Of a stretch of DNA of 64,000 nucleotides, positions 55,530-64,000 are shown piece after piece. How positions within the stretch are numbered: the first letter of the stretch is position 1; each line of letters opens with the position of its first letter. Under the pieces are notes generated by a model. That model worked only from the letters and a program-made list of their open reading frames with translations. It had not been told where the DNA came from and made no database searches. This stretch comes from Terebella lapidaria (Eukaryota; Annelida; Polychaeta; Terebellida; Terebellidae). The stretch is taken from positions 30,266,651-30,330,650 of the forward strand of contig OX424558.1 of NCBI GenBank assembly GCA_949152475.1, in the 5' to 3' direction. A program made the translations under genes and the position numbers.

Positions 55530-57501
55530 ACTTACAGGGCCGTAGGACGGGGGGTGCGTTGGGTGCGAACGCACCCCCTAAAATTCAGAGAAAAAAAATT
55601 CGTAGAGTGGAAAAAAATACGGATTGGTTATTTAATTCAAGTTCTGCACAGGCAGTGTTCCTCAGTTAAAATTATTGTAATGTTTCTTGCTCTGTTATAG
55701 TTTATGACTCTTGTGCCTGTCATATCTAAGGCTCTCTACCACGATGCTTTCGAGGCGCGGCTTGTACGGAATTCTCAAAAATGTACAGGCATGGTTCCGC
55801 AGCATGAGCTGGGTTGTGTGATGGCAGCCAGGAAAAAGTCAACGTGCAAGTAACGTTAGGGCTCCTTACGTATCATAATATCCACACAAATTAACCCTTA
55901 TTAGGGGATATCAGGGCAAATTGAAACCCGATAAACTAACATTAAATTTATGTTCCAATAGTGAAATTTTGAAACTTAAATTCTGTACATTCTACTTAGA
56001 ACGAACCCACCTTATATTTTATTATAATTTAAAGTGTTTTCACAATAAATATGTCATTTAAAATATATACTTCATAATTGGTTCAAAATAACTTGGCAAT
56101 GTGATACATCATGTACATGGTCTAAAACAGTTTTTGGCAGTGAAAGGGGTATTGAAGACCTGATAATACATCGCTCTTATTTAACATCTTAGCTCTCAAC
56201 TCATAAATACAGCGAGATTCCGATATCCAATATGAGTTTTGGTTTGTCTTTTGGAGCTTTCCCTCCCGTTCATCGTTTGATCATGGCTGTTAGGTCCCAG
56301 CGTATAGCATTTTAATGGGTATGCCCATTTAGCATCCTGCACCATTACCAGAAACAAATATATCTATCTTTAAATATCAAACAGAATTATTCACGCCTGG
56401 GTAGGGTTGTTCAGAAAATAATGTTCCTCACAAAACCATGCCTATTGAAGTTTTTCCCATTACACTATTCCTAATATACCTAGAAACATTTTTTGCAGAA
56501 TTTTAACAACTCATCCTGAGGTCCCTCAAAGCCTCTGAACATACCTACCGTTTTCACGTTTTTCGTGCATTTTGTCGAAATTGAGGGAATTTCATTGTCA
56601 GTCTCCTAAGTTTCATAAGACCATTAATGTGCATTACTTGACATCTTGATGCTTTTTTCCGATTGAATTGTGCATCTTACACCTAAAAACATTTTTTGCA
56701 GAATTTTAACAACTCATCCTGAGGTCCTTCAAAACCTCTGAACATAACTACCGTTTTCACGTTTTTCGTGCATTTTGTCGAAATTGATGGAATTTCATTG
56801 TTAGTCTCATAAGTTTAATAATACAATTTATGTGCATTACTTACCATCTTGATGTTATTCTTCCATTAAACTAGGCATCTTATACATAGAAACATTTTTT
56901 GTAGAATTTTAACAACTCATCCTGAGGTCCTTCAAAACCTCTGAACATAACTACCGTTTTCACGTTTTTCGTGCATTTTGTCGAAATTGATGGAATTTCA
57001 TTGTTAGTCTCATAAGTTTAATAATACAATTTATATGCATTACTTACCATCTTGATGTTATTCTTCCATTAAACTAGGCATCTTATACATAGAAACATTT
57101 TTTTGTAGAATTTTAACAACTCATCCTGAGGTCCTTCTAAACCTCTGAACAAAACTACCGTTTTCACGTTTCCGGTGCATTTCGTCGATACTGGGGGAAT
57201 TTCATTTGTTCGTCTTTTTGACGTCTTGGTGTATTTTGCCCATTATATTATTCATAGTATAGATATAACCATTTTTTTACAAAGTTTAACAGCTTATCCC
57301 GAGTTCCTTCAAAAACGTTTTCGCTTTTTCTGTGCATTTTGTAGATATTGGGGGAATTTCATAGTTAATATCAAATGCCTGATAAAGACAATTAATGTAC
57401 AACAAAATATGTTCTGTCACAGATGAGACACTTCTGTGACTCCACATTATTAAGTGACTAAGCAGCTCCATAACATGACAAATTGACACTCATACTTCAA
57501 A

Positions 57502-57800
57502 TTACCACAATCCAAATGAGTCAATGACACAAGAATAAATCGCAGTTGAGAGCATCAAGTTCTCCTGAAGAACTGGTTGCTTCACTACAAGTTGTTGAGC
57601 AATGACAAAGTCATGATCCGCTGACCACTGCTCAATGGATTTGGTGAGCCAGTCTGTTTTCACTCCCAGAACCTGGCGCAGTGAAGAGAAGTCCTTAAAA
57701 TTTGTGTCATGGGCAAATTTTCGGAAGACTGGCTTACCGAGGCCAAAGTGTTTTTTCTTCTGGTACTGACATCGCCAACAATCAACTAGGCATGTCTTGC
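57502..57800 (-). pseudogene. Unidentified coding-like segment in the centre of the foldback element
   Basis: The minus-strand frame runs about 99 codons to TAA at 57502 and has protein-like composition: CLVDCWRCQYQKKKHFGLGK, PVFRKFAHDTNFKDFSSL, RQVLGVKTDWLTKSIEQWS, ADHDFVIAQQLVVKQPVLQ. It has no start codon at the expected place and is cut by a stop upstream. Part of it is repeated inverted in the right arm (58260-58300). Either a transposase remnant or a captured host fragment; I do not recognise it. Confidence 0.4.
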
Positions 57801-59325
57801 TTCATGCTGTCAGTCATCTTTTGGTTCTTGCTGAACAATGCAAAGACAACGACCTCCTCCGTGAGGGTGTGAGGTACCATTTGTGGTTACGAAGTTTGAT
57901 ATACGAATTTGTTGTACAAAGTTTGTTGAAACCATTTGTTTCACGCAAGATAAATAATGTGTTCCCCACACGCTTGCGGTAGTAAGGGATGACACTGTGC
58001 TCAAGCTCAACAGACCCGTTGAGCATTGGTCAGTGGATCCTCTTCAGTCATTACTAAACAGTTTTTTTTTTGTTCGTTGAAAGTCGTCCATGGCACACCT
58101 GAGCGAGGCGTCGGACTTTGCTACGATATAATTCACCACAGAACCCCAGCAAATATCTTGGCTATTGCTGTGTTGAACAGCATAGAAAACAGTACCCCAG
58201 TTTCAGCAAGAAAAGCCTGGTGAAAGGCCAGCTGTGATGTGTGGTGAAGTACCAGTTGGCCAGGAAAACTTGATGCTCTCAACTGCAATTTAGTGTTGTG
58301 TCATGGACTCATTTGGACTGTGTTGAGTTGGGGTATGAGTGTCAATTATTTCATATCATGAAGCTGTTGAGTCACTGTTAATAAATGTGGTGTCGCAAAA
58401 ATGCCTCGTCTGTGATCTGTTCTATATCATTTGTCTTTATGAGGCATTTGATAATAACAATGAAATGTCCTCAATATCGACAAAATGCACAAACACGCGA
58501 AAACAGAAGTTATGTTCAGAGGATTTGAGGGAACTCAGGAAAAGTTGTTGAATTATGTAAAAACTGATTATGTGTATCATGAATAGTAGAATGGGCAAAA
58601 TACCCCAAGACGTCAATTAGTGCAAATTCATTATATTATCAAACTTTTGAGTTCAACAATATGATTCCCCCAATATCGAAGAAATGCACCGAAAACGTGA
58701 AAACTGTTGTTATGTTCACAGGCTTCTAGGGACCTCAAGATGAGCTGTTAAAATTCTGCAAAAAAAAATTCTAGGTATAAGATGTCTAGTTTAATGTGAA
58801 AAAAAACATCAAGATGTCAAGTAATGCACATTAATGGTCTTACCAAACTCAGGAGAATAACAATGTATTCCCTCATTTTCGACAATAGGCACGAAAAACG
58901 TGAAAACGGTAGGTATGTTCAAAGGCTTTGAGGGACCTCAGGATGAGTTGTTAAAATTCTGCAAAAAATGTTTCTAGGTATATTAGGAATAGTATAATGG
59001 GAAAAACTTCAATAGGCATGGTTTTGTGAGGAACATTATTTTCTGAACAACCCTAACGCCTGGGCATGGAGTACTCCAGGTCCTTGCATCTTTGCGTTAA
59101 CACTGAAATAATCGGGCTTGTCCATTGTGGTGATTGATGAGCAAGTTAGATATACCCCAGAGTAGCGACTGTAACCACATTACATAAGATAATGAAAGAA
59201 GCGAATAAGATAAAATTATAAAAATTTATAAAATAAGATTATAAAGAAGCGAATTCATTAGGGATTTTTTTCATTTGTTTGGCACTGAAAACCAGGCCCA
59301 TGCTTGCCAACCATGAAGCCCATGC

Positions 59326-60454
59326 ATGGCAAAACCAGACCTACGATTTTGTTTTTTGAAATTCCATAGATCTGCACCATACGGGAGTTTTTTTTCGATT
59401 CTCGCCACCAATTTCGCCAAATACTGTGGATGCTTGAGCATCACTTTAGACCAAACTCTAAATGGAGAGAGCATTGTGGATAATATTATAAAAAAATCCA
59501 ATTCAAAACTTAAGTTTCTCTATCGCCAGGCAAACCAAGTCGGCCGAGAAACAAAGAAACTACTTGTATCTGCCCTAATACAATGTCACTATGACTATGC
59601 CTGCACATCATGGTATTCTGGTTTACCCAAAAAGTTCCAAAATAGGTTACAGGTTTCCCAGAATAAATTAATTCGATATATTTTGAACGCACCTGCCAGA
59701 ACTCATATTGGAGCTGAGGAATTCAGACAGGCGAATATGTTACCAGTGAATATGCGCGTCACCCAGTTGAAGCTGAACTTAGTATTCAAAATTCTAAATG
59801 GTATGGCCCCTCATTTTCTTACTCAAGGCTTCAACTTCACAAACCAGCTACATACTATAAACACGAGATCCAGTGCATCATCTCTACAGATACCTAGAAT
59901 TAAATCGAATGGAAAATCAAGCTTTTTATTCACGAGTATCCAGGCATGGAACAGTCTTCCTGCAGATTTACATGGTATTCAAAGTCTTTCTAATTTTAAA
60001 AAGGCAGTAAAATCTTATTTTTTTAACCACTTGTCTCACCAGGAAACAGAAATATTTGTTTATTCTTGATTCCTTTATGGTCTCTTACAGTGTTCTAGTC
60101 ATAATCATTATTACTTTTTGGTTTACAATTTATACTTTCATGTTTACACACAGTATTCAGTTATCTTCTTATGTTATTTATTGTTTTATAATTTTGTGCT
60201 ATTATAATTTACATTACATTTATAACATATATATCTCATATTTTGTCTAGTCTGTATATTTTTAGTTGTATTTTCAAAGGCACGTTTACTATGGCTGTCT
60301 GTGATTTTCTTTTTCTCTGGGACCACAATGGAAACAAGTGTATTCACTTTTTTGTGTTATCCTGGTTTTTTATGTACATTTCATACCATACAAATTCTGT
60401 ATCTTATGTTTTGTCATTTTTAAACCGAATAAATCAAATCAAAAATCAAAAAAG
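59326..60454 (+). mobile_element. 5'-truncated LINE: C-terminal reverse-transcriptase region and 3' UTR
   Basis: The 247-codon frame (59326-60069) encodes the region after the polymerase core of Jockey-superfamily LINEs: LNGESIVDNIIKKSNSKLKF, LYRQANQVGRETKKLLVSAL, IQCHYDYACTSWYSGLP, NKLIRYILNAPARTHIG, and AWNSLPADLHGIQSLSNFKK. The catalytic YxDD part is absent. The 3' UTR ends in an (ATCAAA)n-like tail at about 60454. It sits in the right arm of the foldback element and explains most of that arm's extra length. Confidence 0.85.
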
Positions 60455-60756
60455 AGGTCTTTGGCTTCCATATTAATCTCAATAAAACTTTTCCAAAAAT
60501 CGAAATTTCAATGATGATAATGCACTACAGTTTTAGAATCTTGCAGCAAAATAACACATTGATGATGTGATGGAAACGAGGTCAGATATGTTCAGAATCG
60601 CTCTCAGAAAGACCAGAATGTAAAAATTTCTCGGGGGGCCTATGGGGCCCCCCGAACCCCCAGACCGTTTTAGCTTCGCTCGCTGCACTCGCTCGCCGAT
60701 ATCTCACAAACAAAACGCACCCCCTACATATTATATCGTCCTACGGCCTTGACTTA

Positions 60757-61961
60757 GGCCTACTATTTACAACTTACCTATCAAGAACTATACCACTTAG
60801 TACTTTAGAAGGCAAACAAAAAAACACAGATGTTTTACTGGTGTCTGTTTGTGAATAATATCTGACTTTATTTGTAGTCGAATAAATTCTAGCTTTATCT
60901 GTACAATATTATGTTCCAGTTACAACTGAAGATTGAATGGATGGATTATTACTGAGTGTACTGTTATCAAAGATATCTAGCCTATGTGTCATGTCGTAGG
61001 TCTTGCTGTCTAACTGCCATATATAATGTATATTGAAATACCACATCAATCCAAGCATCACAATCTAATTCATTCGTGACAACAATTATTTATGTACTTC
61101 TATGACAAATGCTAGCTGTCACTATTTACTCGTATTATTCTTGCTGAGGCTCGTTTATTCAACTTCTTTTATTTCTTTATTTTCACACTAGTATCAGTGT
61201 AAATATATTTCCATAAAAATCAATTTGACACTGAATTGGGAAACGAATCATGGCACATGTACACCAAATAATTTTTTGTTCCTCATGTTTTACCGAATGT
61301 GATTGATGAGTCAATTTTTTTTTCATGGAGTATGCCTAATGCTGGAGTCACAACAAATATGTACGGCATCAACTAACAATGTCACTAGTGTGCTCCAGAG
61401 CAATAATTCAGTATTATGTAATTGGCATTTATCCTCATGTGGTGGGATTAGCTAGGCAGCTGTAGTACCGGGTATGCAGGTTGAGCTTCCTGTATATTGT
61501 TATTGGAATAGGTATTACCATTGTTGTGTTAGTACTTCATGGCAAACTTATATATTGTGGATACTGTCAATCCATGTAAATAATCCGTTGCTCTTCTGTA
61601 TATAACTTGTTTGTTTACAGCCAGTAATAACGATCTCACATTTAAACTGTCAGTGGGTATAGGGGAGGGATATGGGGGGCTGATCTTATATATTTATGCA
61701 CCATGTTTAAGCTGAATTCGTTTGTCACCTACATGTTCGTGAGCACAACTGTATGTCAAATATTTAATTCAATCACACGTTTAATGTCAACATCATTGCC
61801 CATGTCATTCATTTCATACAGGTCGTTGTGTCTGGTATATACCACTGTGCCCTCTCGCCCGGTCGTCATGGTGTCCACGGTCTTGTGTTGGTGGTTGCGG
61901 TTCTCTGCCCGTCGGGACGTTGGAGCTCTGAGGAAAGGTTCCATCAAACACCCAATTCATA
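60757..61961. other. Intergenic before the LINE, no gene recognised
   Basis: AT-rich sequence. A GC-richer patch at 61820-61950 follows a possible acceptor (TCATACAG), but no frame is convincing; it may be the 5' UTR of the LINE or a host exon. Confidence 0.35.
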
Positions 61962-64000
61962 ATGGAGGGTGACAGTTTCAATAGCCTTGATAATATGCAC
62001 AATTTACTATCGTGTCTGACTGGGTCAAATTCAGAGAATGATGAAGAACATATAATCACATCAGTCATCAATGACAGTGATTACCTTGATATAGATGGCT
62101 TGATTGCACAACTCACGCCAAATTCAAATAACACCCAACTGAAAGTATTGCATCTAAATATTCAAAGTATCTCGTCAAAATTAACATCCCTGCAAGAAAT
62201 TCTAGCTAAACTTGAGCACAATAACATTTTTCTAGACTGCATACTATTATGTGAAACTTTCTTGCATGACAAAAATATACAATTAGCTAATATACCTGGA
62301 TTTTCACTTATCTCCAAACACAGGTCTCAAATGCCCAGAGGTGGAGTCGCGATATATGTTAAAAATACTATTGATTTTGAAATCAGAGAGGACCTTAGTG
62401 TCTTTATTGAAGGGGAATTTGAGACGGTGTTTATTGAGTTTGATTCGTTTCGTATTAAGACTGTGATCGGAGAAATATACAGAGTTCCTAATAGCGACCC
62501 TAACTTGTCTGTCCAACGATTTGATGACGTACTTACGAAACTGCGCAACTATGAAAACGTAATCATTGGTACAGATCAAAATTTCGATTTATTGAAGCTG
62601 AGAAGCCATAAACAAACCTCACAGTTAATTGACTCAATGTTCGCAGATGGCTTTATTCCTACAATAACGAAACCTACGCGCATTACTCATAGCACAGCAA
62701 CGCTGATTGACAATATTTATGTTAAATTTGATCGCAAACAGGCATTGCAATCTGCAATATTAGCTCACGATATATCCGATCATTTTCCTGTATTTTGTTC
62801 AGTGAATTATCCCCAAAAACATTCAGAACCATGTAAACCACTCACATTTGAACATAGAAAAATGACAGACGCGCAATTAGGAAAAATACGATCTGATTTA
62901 GATGAAATAAATTGGTAAAATTCACTGGGTGCATCAAGTCCTGAAGAGGCATGTGACACATTTGTGAATGTGTTAAACAACATAATAAATATCAATGCTC
63001 CCATGAAAACCATTACCATTGCAAAAAACAAGATCATCAGGGTTCCGTGGATGACACCTGCATTATCTCATTCGGCCACAAATTGCATCAAGTTATACAA
63101 ACATTGTATTGGGAAATCAAAATACGACCCTTCCTACAAAAAGTATATAACTTACAGAAACCTATTTAACAAGCTGAAACGAACTGCGAAAAAACAATAT
63201 TATAGCGAACAACTAGAACAATTTAAAGGTGGCATGAAAAAAACTTGGCAAGTAATCAACTTAACAATTGGGAAAAATAATGATAAAACCGAAAAGCCAC
63301 AAAAGTTCTTGCAAAATGGGTCAGAGATAACTGAGGATAAACGCATTTCTGAGGAATTTTGCAAAAATTTTACGGAAATCGGACCTAAATTTGCCAACGC
63401 TATCGGCTAATCCAAACACAGTTCATTGCACTACCTACATAATAACAGACACAGTAACCCGAAGTCATTATTTCTCTCTCCGACCGATCATATTGAGGTA
63501 TCTAGCATATTAAAATCTTGTAAACCAAAAAGCAGTAGTGGCCATGATGCCATAAGCACGAAACTCCTGAAAACAATAAGCGATTCTGTGTCCATCCCAA
63601 TAAGTATCATAATAAACAAATCACTGATGACTGGTACAGTACCCAAAAACTTGAAATTAGCCAAAGTAATAGCCATACATAAAGCGAAAAGTAAAGCCGA
63701 GTTTTCAAACTACCGACCCATCTCGCTCCTGCCCTCGATATCGAAAATATTAGAAAAAGTAGTACACAAAAGGCTTGTTTTCTTTCTGGAAAGTAATGAC
63801 TTATTATACAACAATCAATATGGTTTTCGATCAAAACGAAGCACGATAGATGCAGTCACAAAATTTGTTTCCGATATAACATTGTCTCTTGATCAAAAGA
63901 GATCTGCATTATCTGTATTCCTAGATTTGTCGAAAGCATTTGATACCATCGACCATGATATATTACTACAAAAACTACATTTTTATGGAGTCCGTGGAAT
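61962..64000 (+). mobile_element. Jockey-superfamily-like LINE: endonuclease and start of reverse transcriptase, two in-frame stops
   Basis: The frame starts at 61962. The endonuclease domain has LHLNIQSISSK, the catalytic Glu in LLCETFLHD, GTDQNFDLLK and the SDH motif in AHDISDHFPVF. A TAA at 62916 and another at 63408 interrupt the same frame. Downstream the reverse transcriptase continues: [40 protein letters not shown], and motif A in [15 protein letters not shown]. The window ends before the YxDD motif. The motifs suit the CR1/L2/Daphne/Crack side of the Jockey group. It may or may not be the same family as 59326-60454, since they do not overlap. Confidence 0.9.

Larger units (their letters stand above)
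55535..60751. mobile_element. 5.2-kb foldback element, ends CAGGGCCGTAGGACG / CAAGGCCGTAGGACG
   Basis: ACTTA is duplicated at 55530-55534 and 60752-60756. Just inside both ends is a GCACCCCC segment. The arms are inverted copies: 56420-57330 and 58440-59050 both hold units of about 200 bp with ACTCATCCTGAGGTCC and TTTTCACGTTTTTCGTGC, and 57480-57570 pairs with 58260-58350. The CAGGG-type end and short duplication suggest a hAT-related element. The right arm is interrupted by a LINE fragment. No transposase was recognised. Confidence 0.7.

Overview
This is a eukaryotic genomic window, most probably from a marine mollusc and likely a bivalve. Five spliced animal genes sit in AT-rich DNA dense with transposons. 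The bivalve reading rests on repeated non-autonomous elements with an (ACGG/GTCC)n microsatellite, a terminal hairpin and a tandem-repeat core, an architecture known from 'pearl'/Helentron-associated elements in bivalves. Other invertebrates are not excluded. All gene models are hand-spliced from GT/AG sites, frame continuity and family knowledge; no search was run.

Layout. 1-4340: three Helentron-like elements nested in one another, then an unrelated repeat. 5801-10892 (+): 3' part of a MORC3/4-type CW zinc-finger gene whose ATPase-domain exons lie outside the window. 12397-16407 (-): parkin (PRKN), complete UBL-RING0-RING1-IBR-RING2, tail to tail with MORC. 17948-19775 (+): ISCU, the iron-sulphur scaffold, head to head with PRKN. 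20810-23113: a 250-bp direct duplication flanking a transposon. 24109-25986 (-): IK/RED spliceosomal protein in one coding exon. 27175-29771: three different tandem repeats side by side. 31173-37850: Helentron-like and TIR elements, including a four-level nest of insertions. 39373-40230 (-): RPL36A (eL42). 42667-42899 (-): an unidentified last exon. 44099-52755: two related TIR elements with 20-21-bp internal arrays, and two 2.6-kb Helentron-like elements carrying 133-bp repeats full of nuclear-receptor half-sites. 53341-53945 (-): a TATA promoter with a CCGCGAAC-type motif array and a tRNA-derived SINE inserted at the expected start site. 55535-60751: a 5.2-kb foldback element containing a LINE 3' fragment. 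61962-64000 (+): the 5' half of a Jockey-superfamily-like LINE with two in-frame stops.

The host genes are not an operon. PRKN (mitophagy E3 ligase) and ISCU (mitochondrial Fe-S scaffold) both serve mitochondria and start about 1.5 kb apart in divergent orientation. MORC (chromatin reader), IK (splicing) and RPL36A (ribosome) are housekeeping or nuclear functions. The most unusual content is in the repeats: transposons that amplify arrays of transcription-factor-like sites, and nests of insertions whose target-site duplications can still be read.
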